From contig DDFO01000036.1 in assembly GCA_002337215.1 (NCBI GenBank), positions 7,081-21,685 on the forward strand: a stretch of 14,605 nt of DNA. Direction: 5' to 3'. Below the pieces are notes generated by a model. It searched no databases and had not been told where the DNA came from. It worked only from the letters and a program-made list of their open reading frames with translations. This document shows, in pieces, positions 1-7,498 of the stretch; within the stretch, counting starts at the first letter, position 1, and every line of letters begins with the position of its first letter. This DNA comes from Phycisphaerales bacterium UBA1926. Lineage in GTDB: Bacteria > Planctomycetota > Phycisphaerae > Phycisphaerales > UBA1924. A program made the position numbers and the translations under genes.

Positions 1-540
1 CCCGAGACGCGTGAACAAGCCGAGGTGCTCGAGCAACTCGCGGCCTTCCTCAAAGAAGAGCCCTCGATCGACGTCAACGCCGCCGCGATCCGCAAGGCCG
101 AGCGTCTGCTCGCAGCGGAGAGTCCGGGGCTCGCCCAACGGCTCGCGGGGAAGGCCGCTGACGGCGTGCGCACGTTCCTTGCTGCCCTCGACTTCGACAG
201 CCGCCTGACACCCGCTGTCGCCGGCTTCCGCGGTGTCGCCGAGATCACCCAGGTCGCGTTCTCGGCCGAGGTCTGCGAGATCGATCTCGAGATCAGCCCG
301 GGCGACGATGATCACTCGACAATCCGTGGTCAGATCGACGCAGGCGATGCCGCAGAGGAATCGGAACACGGCACGCAACCGTGGACCATCGAGTTCACGA
401 ACGACGATGGGCGCATAATCCAAAAGATCACGACCGAACCCGACGGCGCCTTCCGATCCTCCCTCCCCGACGGCTCTTTCACGATGGTGTGCACACTCCG
501 CAGAACACGCGTCGAAGCGGGCCCACTCAACATCCCCTGA
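1..540 (+). CDS. C-terminal part of a CHAT-associated small protein with a beta-sandwich-like (carboxypeptidase-regulatory-like) domain; 5' end outside the window
   Basis: The frame is open from base 1, so the start probably lies upstream; a GTG at 25 is the first start-type codon in view but has no clear ribosome site. About 179 residues are visible. The first 70 or so are helical and charged. Then comes an 'ALDFDSRLTPAVAG' stretch and a beta-rich half, with 'EVCEIDLEISPG', 'EFTNDDGRIIQKITTEPDGAF' broken into strands, and a closing 'LPDGSFTMVCTL' strand. That pattern resembles small carboxypeptidase-regulatory-like proteins that sit beside ECF sigma factors and CHAT proteases. It has no signal peptide or membrane segment in the visible part, so it is probably cytoplasmic. 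It ends 45 bp before the CHAT gene, which points to one operon. Its role is unknown; adaptor or substrate of the CHAT protease is only a guess. Confidence 0.6.
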   Translation, partial: PETREQAEVLEQLAAFLKEEPSIDVNAAAIRKAERLLAAESPGLAQRLAGKAADGVRTFLAALDFDSRLTPAVAGFRGVAEITQVAFSAEVCEIDLEISPGDDDHSTIRGQIDAGDAAEESEHGTQPWTIEFTNDDGRIIQKITTEPDGAFRSSLPDGSFTMVCTLRRTRVEAGPLNIP

Positions 541-585
541 GCGCAGCAACTTCAACTCCAGTCCGATTCCTGACAGGGCGATCCC

Positions 586-3393
586 ATGACCGGAGAGAAC
601 CAACCCGAACGCGTGCTGGATAATGCAGGCACGCACCCAGGCGCCCCGATCGACACAGGGGCGATGCTCGCCGCCCTCGACGAGGCGAGGACTGGCGTGG
701 TGCGTGATCTCGAGGGCGCGTTTGCCGCGCTCGATCGGCTTGCTCCGGCCGTGATCGCGAGCGGGGACGACCGGGTCGCCTCGAGACACGCCGCCGTGCG
801 CGCCCACGCGCTCAGCTACGCCTCCCGGTACACCGAGGCTGTTGAATCCGGCAGCGAGGCGGTCCGGCTGGCCGAATCGGCGGGCGACACGATCGAGTAT
901 GCCCGTGCGCGGATGGTCCTCGTTCACGCGCAGGCGAAACTCGGGAACCTGCGCGGAGCGCTCGAATCTGCGCTCGCCGCGGAACGCGCGTTCACGGACG
1001 CGGATCGCTTTGATCTCGCGGCTCAAGCGCTCACAAACGCGGCGATCGTCACACGGATGACCGGGGATACCGGGCGTGCGATCGCCATGTTCCAGCGTGC
1101 GCTCGAGATTCACGATCACGAGCGGACGACGCGCGCACAGATCGAGTCCGGGCTCGCCGAGACGCTGCTGGACGCAGGGCGGTTCGCGGAGGCCGAGCCC
1201 GTTTTCAAGCGCAGCGCCGAGACCTTCGAGGCCGCCGGGGTGACGCGCGCCGCGGCGATCGTGCGGGGGAGCCTCGCGGACATGTACGGCAGGCAGGGGC
1301 GTCTCGCGTCCGCGATCGAGCAGTTTGAGATTGCCAGGCGCTTCTTTGAGGCAGACGAGGCGACGGGTGAGCTGGGACGGATTCTCACCGAGCAGGCGGA
1401 TGTCTACGCCGCAACCGGGCTGACCGAAGACGCGATCGCCGGCTATCAGCGCGCGGGCGAACTCCTGGCATCAGCGGGCGCGGTGCAGGAACGCGCCCGG
1501 GCGCTCACGGGGGTGGGTCGCCTTCAGATCCGCCACGATCCTGAATCCGCCGAGCGTGCGCTCCTGGAATCCCAAGCCCTCTACGAGAACGCGGGGAACA
1601 CCATCGGCCGTGCGGTGGCAACACTCCATCTCGCATCGCTGCGACTCGATCGAGGTGATCATGCCAAGGTCGAGCCCGACCTCGCCGCCGCCGCGGCTGC
1701 GCTCGCGGACCACCGGGGCGAGTCGCTGCTCTGCGACCTGCTCACCGCAGACCTCAAGGCCGGGCTGGGTGAATCGGATCAGGCGGAAGCCATCCTGACA
1801 GGCGCGATGGAGCGTGCCCGTGAGTTTGTTTTTCCCATGCTCGAGGCCGAGACACTGCACCGCCGAGCGATGCTCCGCGCCGACGCCGGCCGCCTTCTCG
1901 AGGCGATCGACGACGCCCGTGCCGCGATCGAGTCCATCGAGCGTACGCGGGGATCGCTCCAGGGTTCGCGCTTCCGCGCGGGGCTCATGGGCGGGAACCA
2001 AGCGATGTACAGCCTCGCGGTCCGCCTGATGCTCGAGAACAGAGCCATCCAAGACGCCTTTGAATACACAGAACTCGCTCGCGGCCGCACGCTGCTTGAT
2101 CTCGTCGAGGGCGGCGCTGAGCGTGCATCTGCGGCGGACTCGGACGACCCCGCGACAGACACACTTCTCCGAGAATACGCCCAGGTGCGTGCCGATCTCC
2201 ACGCGGCCTATTCGAACCACGACCCGATCGCGGGCGGCACATCCCCTGACTCCTGGAAAGACTCGCTCCGGGATGCAGAGCACAAGGTGTCTGAGATCGA
2301 GATTCGTCTGCACGCGACACGCCGGGGCCGCCAGATGCTCGGCACGCCCGAACGCCTCGAAGGGATCGCCGGCTGCCTCAGCCCGAACCAGGCGCTGGTG
2401 AGCTACTGGATCGATGGCGACAAAGTCATCGCGTTCGTGATCCGCGCTGGTTCGCTCTCGCTTGTCCGGCTTCGATCCATCGAAGAGATCGAGGACGCGA
2501 TCCATGCTGTGCAGTTCCAGATCCGTCGGGGGCTCGTGCGCGGCGGCGCTCTCGCGGGCAATGCGGCGCCAGGTACCCGCCGCGTTGACGCTTGCAAGCG
2601 TGCGCTTGAATCGTTGCATGCGTTGATCTGGGCCCCGCTCACCGATGCGCTCAGCGACACCGAACAGGTTGTGGTTGTTCCCGCAGGTACGATGCACACC
2701 GTGCCGTTCGGGGCGCTCTTTGACGGCGAGGCGTACCTCGTTGAGTTGACTGAACCGATCGTTCTTCCAACCGCGAGCATGCTCCCTCTGATGGCTGATG
2801 GAAAGCAGGCCCCGCCGAGCAGCATTTCCGTGCTCGCGGTGCCGGACCGCATCGCACCTGAGATCGAAAAGGAGGCAAACCTGCTGCGCGATGCCCTCAC
2901 CGACGCCTCTGTCACGATCGGTCCCGAAGCCACGGCTCAGAGAGCCCGCGATGCCGCGGCGTCTTCCGGCATTCTCCACCTCGCCTGCCACGGGGCGTTC
3001 CCGTCGAACAACCCGCTCGCGGCCGGGCTCAAGCTCGCCGATAGCTGGGTCACCGTCCGTGATGTGCTTGGCTGGACATTACCGGGATCGGTCGTCGTCC
3101 TCAGCGGGTGCGACACCGGTCGGAGCGCCCTCGATTCTGGTGAAGAACTCTACGGATTCGGACGTGGTTTCCTCGCTGCAGGTGCCCGGGGGCTCGTGAT
3201 GAGCCTGTGGAGCGCTCACGATGCGACCACGAGGGGCCTGATGTCGGAGATGTACCGAACCCTCGCTCCATCTGGAGCCGGAGAGACGAACCCAATCAAG
3301 ATCCGATCTGCGTTGGTTTGTGCCCAAAGATCACAGATTCGCGCTGGCATTCACCCCGCTCTTTGGGCAAACTTTGTGTACCTCGGAGTCTGA
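586..3393 (+). CDS. TPR-CHAT domain cysteine protease, 935 aa
   Basis: CHAT domains are caspase-like (clan CD) cysteine protease domains, often coupled to TPR sensor arrays. Residues of about 60-430 are alanine-rich helix pairs with TPR spacing, such as 'AIAMFQRALEIHDH' and 'AIEQFEIARRFFEA'. A linker of helices follows to about 590. The CHAT domain starts near 605 ('SYWIDGDKVIAFVI'), passes a core strand 'VVVVPAGTMHTVPFGALF' near 695 and carries the probable catalytic pair His802 ('HLACHG') and Cys842 ('LSGCDTG'). It ends with the typical 'HPALWANFVYLG'. All landmarks are present, so the protein should be active. No signal peptide or membrane helix is seen, so it is probably cytoplasmic. The ATG at 586 has only a weak purine stretch upstream. 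Downstream lies an S8 protease gene 1 nt away, which suggests translational coupling. The substrate is unknown. Confidence 0.9.
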   Translation: MTGENQPERVLDNAGTHPGAPIDTGAMLAALDEARTGVVRDLEGAFAALDRLAPAVIASGDDRVASRHAAVRAHALSYASRYTEAVESGSEAVRLAESAGDTIEYARARMVLVHAQAKLGNLRGALESALAAERAFTDADRFDLAAQALTNAAIVTRMTGDTGRAIAMFQRALEIHDHERTTRAQIESGLAETLLDAGRFAEAEPVFKRSAETFEAAGVTRAAAIVRGSLADMYGRQGRLASAIEQFEIARRFFEADEATGELGRILTEQADVYAATGLTEDAIAGYQRAGELLASAGAVQERARALTGVGRLQIRHDPESAERALLESQALYENAGNTIGRAVATLHLASLRLDRGDHAKVEPDLAAAAAALADHRGESLLCDLLTADLKAGLGESDQAEAILTGAMERAREFVFPMLEAETLHRRAMLRADAGRLLEAIDDARAAIESIERTRGSLQGSRFRAGLMGGNQAMYSLAVRLMLENRAIQDAFEYTELARGRTLLDLVEGGAERASAADSDDPATDTLLREYAQVRADLHAAYSNHDPIAGGTSPDSWKDSLRDAEHKVSEIEIRLHATRRGRQMLGTPERLEGIAGCLSPNQALVSYWIDGDKVIAFVIRAGSLSLVRLRSIEEIEDAIHAVQFQIRRGLVRGGALAGNAAPGTRRVDACKRALESLHALIWAPLTDALSDTEQVVVVPAGTMHTVPFGALFDGEAYLVELTEPIVLPTASMLPLMADGKQAPPSSISVLAVPDRIAPEIEKEANLLRDALTDASVTIGPEATAQRARDAAASSGILHLACHGAFPSNNPLAAGLKLADSWVTVRDVLGWTLPGSVVVLSGCDTGRSALDSGEELYGFGRGFLAAGARGLVMSLWSAHDATTRGLMSEMYRTLAPSGAGETNPIKIRSALVCAQRSQIRAGIHPALWANFVYLGV

Positions 3394-3394
3394 A

Positions 3395-4810
3395 ATGAGA
3401 GAACCAATGAAGTCTTTACAACGCCTCCTCTCTGCCGCCCTGTTCACACTCGCCGCCGCCTCACCCGCGATCGCCACCGATTTTGACGACCCGCCGGGCG
3501 GGGACGCCCGTTTCGACGAAGGCATCCTTGAGCTGCTGCCCGGCGTGGACATCAACGAAGTTCTCGCCCGTTACGGCTTCACACTGCTCGATTCGATCGA
3601 ATCGAAGAACATCCACCTTGTCTCGTTCCAGCCCGCGCTGACCGAAGACGAGTTCGAACTGCTCTTCTTTGCCGACCCCCAGATCGACCACTCCGAACTG
3701 AACTTCGACACCGGCAACAGCGGACCCAACTCCGGGTCGCTGTTCTTCAATGTCGCGCCGGTCGCCTTCACCGAGCAGCCGGTCTGGACGGTTCTGGGCG
3801 CGAACGCCGCCCACGCCACCGCGACAGGTGCCGGCACGACCGTCGCGATCATCGACACGGGCATCGACCTCGCCAACCCCATGTTCCACTCGAACCTGCA
3901 CCCCGCCTCGATCAGCTTCGTCGGCCTTGCGAGCGATATCCAGGACGCCGGCAACGGAATCAACGACGACAACCAGGGACTCGTCGACGAGATGGTCGGG
4001 CACGGCACCTGGGTCGCGGGCATCATCCGCTACGTCGCGCCCGATGCAACTCTGATGCCGATCCGTGCACTCAACGACGAAGGTTTCACCGACGCGTTCA
4101 CACTCGCCAAGGCGATCTACCACGCCGCCGAGTACGGCGCTGACGTGATCAACATGAGCCTCGGCTCGATCGCGGAAGTTCGGATTGTCGAGCGTGCCGT
4201 GGACGATGTCTCGGCGCTCGGCATCATCCCCGTCGCCGCCGCGGGGAACCAGGGCATCGCGCAGCCCGAATACCCTGCGATTAATAACAAGGCTGTTGGC
4301 GTCGCCGCGGTTGAGCTCAACGGCAGGCTCACCGATTTCAGTAACTATTCGGGCGCTTCGGGAAGCGAGCGTGTGCTTCTCGCCGCGCCCGGAGTCAGCA
4401 TCGTCGGACCCATCCTGGGCGGGTACGGGGAGGCCAGCGGCACCAGCGCCGCCGCCCCGCTCGTAGCCGGCACCGCGGCGCTGCTCAAGCAGCTCGGCAC
4501 CATCCGCCGCTTTGGTGACTTCGAGCAGATGGCCGAGGTAACCGCGATCGATGTCTCACCCCAGAATCCCGGGCTCGACTCGCATGCGTTGGGTGAGGGC
4601 ATGCTTAGCATCGATGCCGCGGTGGCTTGGGCAGGACCCTGTTATGCGGATCTGACCGAGAACGGGGTGCTCGACCTCGCGGACCTGCAGCTGTTCATCC
4701 TGGGCTTCACGAGCGGCGACGAAGATTCGGACTATGTCGAGCCCCGGGGCGTGTGGGATCTCGCGGACCTGCAGTTCTTCATCCAGGAGTTCATCGGGGG
4801 ATGCCCCTGA
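3395..4810 (+). CDS. Secreted S8 (subtilisin-like) serine protease with C-terminal dockerin-like repeat tail
   Basis: An N-terminal signal peptide ('LLSAALFTLAAASPAIA') is followed by a propeptide-like segment to about residue 115 ('ILELLPGVDINEVLARYGF'), the usual folding inhibitor of subtilases. The S8 catalytic triad is complete: Asp154 ('IIDTGID'), His203 ('GHGTWVAG') and Ser351 ('GTSAAAPLVAG'), with oxyanion Asn285 ('AAAGNQG'). From about residue 415 the tail begins with Cys ('PCYADLTENG') and holds two units, 'GVLDLADLQLFILGF' and 'GVWDLADLQFFIQEF', ending in 'GGCP'. This looks like the planctomycete GC-type dockerin-like module. The first unit keeps an EF-hand-like D-x-T-x-N-G start. 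The ATG at 3395 follows GGAG at 6 nt; the ATG at 3407 is an equally good start and also keeps the signal peptide. The enzyme probably acts outside the cytoplasm, while the neighbouring CHAT protease is probably inside. Confidence 0.9.
   Translation: MREPMKSLQRLLSAALFTLAAASPAIATDFDDPPGGDARFDEGILELLPGVDINEVLARYGFTLLDSIESKNIHLVSFQPALTEDEFELLFFADPQIDHSELNFDTGNSGPNSGSLFFNVAPVAFTEQPVWTVLGANAAHATATGAGTTVAIIDTGIDLANPMFHSNLHPASISFVGLASDIQDAGNGINDDNQGLVDEMVGHGTWVAGIIRYVAPDATLMPIRALNDEGFTDAFTLAKAIYHAAEYGADVINMSLGSIAEVRIVERAVDDVSALGIIPVAAAGNQGIAQPEYPAINNKAVGVAAVELNGRLTDFSNYSGASGSERVLLAAPGVSIVGPILGGYGEASGTSAAAPLVAGTAALLKQLGTIRRFGDFEQMAEVTAIDVSPQNPGLDSHALGEGMLSIDAAVAWAGPCYADLTENGVLDLADLQLFILGFTSGDEDSDYVEPRGVWDLADLQFFIQEFIGGCP
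4676..4774 (+). repeat. Tandem dockerin-like coding repeat inside the S8 protease tail
   Basis: The 15-bp string ctcgcggacctgcag occurs at 4676-4690 and again at 4760-4774, 84 bp (28 codons) apart and in the same frame. It encodes the 'LADLQ' core of both tail units. Near-identity at DNA level suggests a recent duplication or gene conversion of the unit. Confidence 0.8.
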
Positions 4811-5225
4811 ACGCCAGTTGTCGATCCACCTCATTTGGTCACACCTACATCGCAACCATTTAGGCCGGAGGTGATTATCCCCATAGCATGCAAAAGCCGG
4901 TGTGGTTTGCAATCAGAGCAGTTCTAGACGTGCTGCTTAAAAACCTTGTGAATAGGCGTGCACAGGTGTATCTTGTGCATTCATTGCATGATACGTGGGC
5001 TCTCCACCGCCGTGTCGTGCTGCTTCCCAAGCTGAATGTCGTCGGTTCGATCCCGATCGCCCGCTTTCAGAAGTCCCGATTAATCAAGCATTTACGAGAC
5101 TCTCCCGCATCGCGTACAACGTCGACGAAACGCCGTTTGTAATGCTTATTCGGCCTATAAATCTAGTGCCAGATGTTTGGGTACGAGCGCGCACCGGCGG
5201 TCGCCGCCTGGGCTGTCGTTCGCGA
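4811..5225. other. Non-coding, AT-richer junction region between the S8 gene and the araC-type gene
   Basis: I see no credible gene here. The open stretches have no recognisable protein, ribosome site or coding bias. The base composition is visibly more AT-rich than the genes on both sides, especially near 4920-4995 and 5080-5170. The region contains the first tRNA-like repeat (5024-5065). I found no clear rho-independent terminator after the protease; the 5-bp GCAAA/TTTGC pairing near 4890-4911 is too weak to call. The flanking genes converge on this region from the left (+) and the right (-). Confidence 0.6.
5024..5065 (+). repeat. tRNA-Gly(CCC) 3'-half fragment, candidate left attachment-site copy
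   Basis: The segment fits tRNA numbering from nucleotide 32 to 73. The anticodon loop ttcccaa (anticodon CCC) is at 5024-5030 and a 5-nt variable loop at 5036-5040. The T arm follows as stem gtcgg, loop ttcgatc and stem ccgat (5041-5057). The acceptor strand cgcccgc (5058-5064) and discriminator T (5065) come next, as expected for tRNA-Gly. The bases that follow are ttc, not CCA. No 5' half is present upstream: no gcgggcg acceptor strand or D arm, and the 5' anticodon stem does not pair well. The first 35 bp are repeated exactly at 13372-13406. It is a fragment and not a working tRNA gene; the attachment-site role is inferred. Confidence 0.7.
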
Positions 5226-6224
5226 CTAGGCACTTCTTATTGCAGATCGTTTCCACTCACCTGGCGGCGTATTCATCACGCGTTTGAATGCTCGGTTGAA
5301 GGCTGCTTCGGAGTTGTAGCCGAGCTTCGCAGCGCACTCGGCCGCGGTGATGTCGGACTCAAGGAGCCATGACCCGGCGAGGTGCATCCGCCAGCGGGTG
5401 AGGTACTGCATCGCGGGCTCGCCGACCAGCTCGGTAAAGCGGGCAGAGAACGCGGAGCGCGACATCAACACTGCTTCGGCGAGCGACGTGACGGTCCAGT
5501 CCTTGGTCGGCTCGCGGTGGATCTGCAGGATGGCCGGGCCGATGCGCTCGTCGCTCAGAGCGCCGAGCCAGCCGCGGCGGGAGGCCGGGTTCTCGATGAG
5601 CCACGTCCGGATCGCCTGGATGACGAGGATGTCTGCTAGGCGCGTCACGATCGTCTCGCCGCCTGGCTGACGCGAGCTCGCCTCCGCCGCCATGAGCCGG
5701 AGTGTGCTGTGCATCCACTCCGCGTTCGGCGTGTTCCACGTCTTGATGTGGATCAGGCTGGGCAACAACTCGACCAGATCGCGCGCGGCCGGGTGATCGA
5801 TGCGCACGCCGCCACAGATGAGTGTCGTCTCGGCACCGCCGCCGCCATAGGTGAGCACCTCGTATCTCGGCGTGATTCGCTCGATCGGCAGGTCGAAGTA
5901 GTCGACCGTGCGCGCCCCCTTGCCGTGCATGACTAGGTGGCCCTCGCCGCGTGGCATCAAGGCGAACTCCCCCGGGCGCAGCACCGCCGGCTCGGCATCG
6001 GCGAACTCGAGCCGGCACTCGCCCGCGGTCACGATGTGGAACATCACGCAGTCGGGCATCGGCGGCATCACCACGCCCCAGGGCGCGGTCAGGTGCGACC
6101 GGGCGTAGACCACCCCCTGGAGGCGAAACGAGTGCAGGGTTTCGCCGAGCGGATCGGTCGATGCCCATGCATCGGCCGGCGGGGGCGCCGGGGAGGACGG
6201 TGATGACGGGGTCAGTCGGGCCAC
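5226..6224 (-). CDS. AraC-family transcriptional regulator with N-terminal cupin domain
   Basis: The protein has 332 residues. The N-terminal part is a cupin-type ligand domain of the AraC-binding kind, with a 'APWGVVMPPMPDCVMFHIVTA' region broken across strands, then 'LRPGEFALMPRGEGH' near residues 80-95. The C-terminal hundred residues hold two helix-turn-helix units: 'TVTSLAEAVLMSRSAFSARF' and 'ITAAECAAKLGYNSEAAFNR', ending in the usual 'F-K-R-V-M-N-T-P-P-G-E-W' pattern. It starts at a GTG at 6224 with no ribosome site. A perfect TATAAT lies 5 bp upstream, so the mRNA may be leaderless. It is transcribed away from the NmrA-type gene at 6389, with a 164-bp shared control region that contains a direct repeat (6263-6305). 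It probably activates that gene in response to a small molecule, which I cannot identify. Confidence 0.88.
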   Translation of the reverse strand: MARLTPSSPSSPAPPPADAWASTDPLGETLHSFRLQGVVYARSHLTAPWGVVMPPMPDCVMFHIVTAGECRLEFADAEPAVLRPGEFALMPRGEGHLVMHGKGARTVDYFDLPIERITPRYEVLTYGGGGAETTLICGGVRIDHPAARDLVELLPSLIHIKTWNTPNAEWMHSTLRLMAAEASSRQPGGETIVTRLADILVIQAIRTWLIENPASRRGWLGALSDERIGPAILQIHREPTKDWTVTSLAEAVLMSRSAFSARFTELVGEPAMQYLTRWRMHLAGSWLLESDITAAECAAKLGYNSEAAFNRAFKRVMNTPPGEWKRSAIRSA

Positions 6225-6231
6225 GGCCCAT

Positions 6232-6237
6232 TATATC
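6232..6237 (-). promoter_or_regulatory. Probable -10 element of the araC-type gene
   Basis: The minus strand reads TATAAT five bases before the GTG start. A transcript begun from it would start at or within a base or two of the GTG, which suggests a leaderless message. No good -35 hexamer is found at 17-18 bp. Confidence 0.4.
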
Positions 6238-6262
6238 GTGTGTCTCTCTTAAGGCACCTAGT

Positions 6263-6305
6263 CTGGACGATTGAGCAATTTATGTCGATTATGGACCATT
6301 GAGGA
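6263..6305 (+). promoter_or_regulatory. Direct repeat in the araC/NmrA divergent region, candidate AraC-type binding site
   Basis: Two similar strings, ggacgattgagca (6265-6277) and ggaccattgagga (6293-6305), agree at 11 of 13 bases; both are preceded by a t-n-t pattern. They are in the same orientation with a 28-bp period. AraC-family proteins bind direct repeats with two HTH units, and the position between the divergent genes fits. The assignment is inferred. Confidence 0.45.
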
Positions 6306-6388
6306 TCTTGCCTTGGGCCCCGATAGTTGATTCATCGAACATGGTGGTCATCGTCGATCGCCGCTGATTCTGCTGATTGGAGCACACC

Positions 6389-7237
6389 ATGACCACTGCC
6401 ACTCTCCCGTACCAGAACGTTCTTGTGATCGCAGCGAACGGCAAGACCGGCCGCCGGGTTGTCCCGCTGCTTGAGGATCGCGGGGTGGCTGTCCGCCGCG
6501 GATCCCGGTCGGGGTCTCCCGCGTTCGATTGGGCCGAGCCGGCGACTTGGGAACCGGCGCTCGAGGGCATGGACGCGGCGTACGTCGTGTACACGCCGGA
6601 CCTGTCTGTGCCCGGCGCACCCGAGGACCTGACCCGGTTCGTCGAGGTTGCCAGGAGCAAGGGCGTGCGGAAGCTGGTCCTGCTCAGCGGTCGGGGCGAG
6701 CCGGAAGCCCGGGCATGCGAGCTGATCGTCGAGCAATCGGGTCTGGCCTGGACGATCGTCCGCGCCGGCTGGTTTGACCAGAACTTCAGCGAGGGCGACT
6801 TCGCGGGTATGGTCGCCGATGGCGCGATCGCGTTGCCGAACCCGGATGTGCCCGAGCCGTTCGTCGATGTGGACGACATCGCCGAGGTCGCGGCCGAGGC
6901 GCTGCTCGATCAGCGGCACAACGGCGAGGTTTACGAGGTCACCGGGCCCGAGCTGCTGACCTACACCGATGTCGCGCAGCAGCTGAGCGATGCGGCCGGG
7001 CGGGAGATTCGGTACATGCCCGTGACAACCGAGGAGTTCTTCGCCGGTATGGAGCAGGCGGGCGTGCCCGCAGAATATGGCGATCTTTTGCGGTATCTGT
7101 TCGAGATCACCAGTTCGGGCGTGAACGCGCACGTGACCGATGGCGTGCAGCGTGCGCTCGGCCGCCCGCCGCGCAGCTTCCGCGAGTTCGCCGCCGAGGT
7201 TGCGTTCGGTGAGATGAGGGAGGTGTCCCGTGGATGA
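6389..7237 (+). CDS. NmrA-type NAD(P)-binding protein (first of three)
   Basis: The protein has 282 residues and a Rossmann fold of the NmrA / atypical short-chain dehydrogenase type. The N-terminal strand and glycine loop read 'VLVIAANGKTG'; Ala15 replaces the first Gly of the usual G-x-x-G-x-x-G. Further family landmarks are 'MDAAYVVYTPD', 'KLVLLSGRG', 'TIVRAGWFDQNF' and 'EPFVDVDDIAEVAAEAL'. Such proteins are NAD(P)H-dependent quinone or carbonyl reductases or redox-sensing regulators; the Tyr-x-x-x-Lys catalytic motif is not obvious. The ATG at 6389 is chosen because TTGGAG lies 7 nt upstream. An earlier in-frame TTG at 6377 overlaps that site. It is divergent from the AraC-type regulator and overlaps the next gene by 8 bp, so it is probably induced by that regulator and translated together with the small membrane protein. 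Confidence 0.85.
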   Translation: MTTATLPYQNVLVIAANGKTGRRVVPLLEDRGVAVRRGSRSGSPAFDWAEPATWEPALEGMDAAYVVYTPDLSVPGAPEDLTRFVEVARSKGVRKLVLLSGRGEPEARACELIVEQSGLAWTIVRAGWFDQNFSEGDFAGMVADGAIALPNPDVPEPFVDVDDIAEVAAEALLDQRHNGEVYEVTGPELLTYTDVAQQLSDAAGREIRYMPVTTEEFFAGMEQAGVPAEYGDLLRYLFEITSSGVNAHVTDGVQRALGRPPRSFREFAAEVAFGEMREVSRG

Positions 7238-7433
7238 CCTGGTGACGATCACCGCCCGCGTCGGTGTCGTCGGCATCGCGCTGATCGGCGGTGCGCTGTA
7301 CGCCTTCTTGGCATTCATCATGGCGGCGTTCAATCGCCTGCCTGATGCCGAGGGCGGGGATGTAACGCGGTCAGAGTTGATCGATGGGGTCGCGTCGATC
7401 TCGCCGGCGGTGGAGTTCGGTGTCCCTCGCTGA
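7230..7433 (+). pseudogene. Truncated DUF1772 / anthrone-oxygenase-like membrane protein, 67 aa
   Basis: The GTG at 7230 has a strong ribosome site (gggagg, 6 nt upstream) and overlaps the end of the NmrA-type gene, so translation was evidently selected for. The first 45 residues ('MDDLVTITARVGVVGIALIGG' in part, then 'AFLAFIMAAFNRLPDAEG') match the N-terminal transmembrane helix and 'F-x-M-x-x-x-x-R-L-P' pattern that I recall for DUF1772 proteins. That family usually has about 150 residues and four helices. Here the similarity stops near base 7365, a polar tail of about 20 residues follows, and a stop comes at 7431. I see no remaining helices in other frames downstream. It is most likely a remnant cut by a deletion or insertion; a short functional protein cannot be excluded. 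The pairing of AraC, NmrA and DUF1772 genes is a familiar arrangement. Confidence 0.55.
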
Positions 7434-7459
7434 ATTCTCGCAGACGCGGAAATAGTCGG

Positions 7460-7488
7460 TTGACTTTTCTGGTTGTAGATACAACACT
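7460..7488 (+). promoter_or_regulatory. Probable promoter of the marR-type gene
   Basis: A good -35 hexamer, TTGACT, lies at 7460-7465. At 17-bp spacing the -10 candidate aacact (7483-7488) is poor. The palindrome at 7472-7485 fills the spacer, so a repressor bound there would block RNA polymerase. Confidence 0.35.
7472..7485 (+). promoter_or_regulatory. MarR operator copy 1 (autoregulatory)
   Basis: The 14-bp inverted repeat GTTGTA-ga-TACAAC lies 13 bp before the marR start. It differs by one central base from the copy at 7980-7993. Both are followed by 'ac'. MarR dimers bind palindromes of this size, usually over their own promoter. Confidence 0.7.
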
Positions 7489-7498
7489 GTGGGCACGA

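Noticed and set aside
1471..2991. Long open frame on the minus strand, about 500 codons, opposite the CHAT gene
   Set aside because: It is antisense to a gene with clear TPR and CHAT motifs, shows no recognisable domain, and is expected by chance in GC-rich DNA.
4991..5065. Complete tRNA gene at the left repeat
   Set aside because: Only nucleotides 32-73 of the cloverleaf fit. There is no D arm or 5' acceptor strand upstream, and the 5' anticodon stem has mismatches.
4888..5142. Open frame of 84 codons in the left junction region
   Set aside because: It reads through the tRNA-like repeat, has no ribosome site and no recognisable protein features.
5359..6231. Second minus-strand frame over the AraC gene, with an ATG better placed after TATAAT
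   Set aside because: The translation is Arg/Ala/His-rich without motifs, while the overlapping frame has the cupin and both HTH units.
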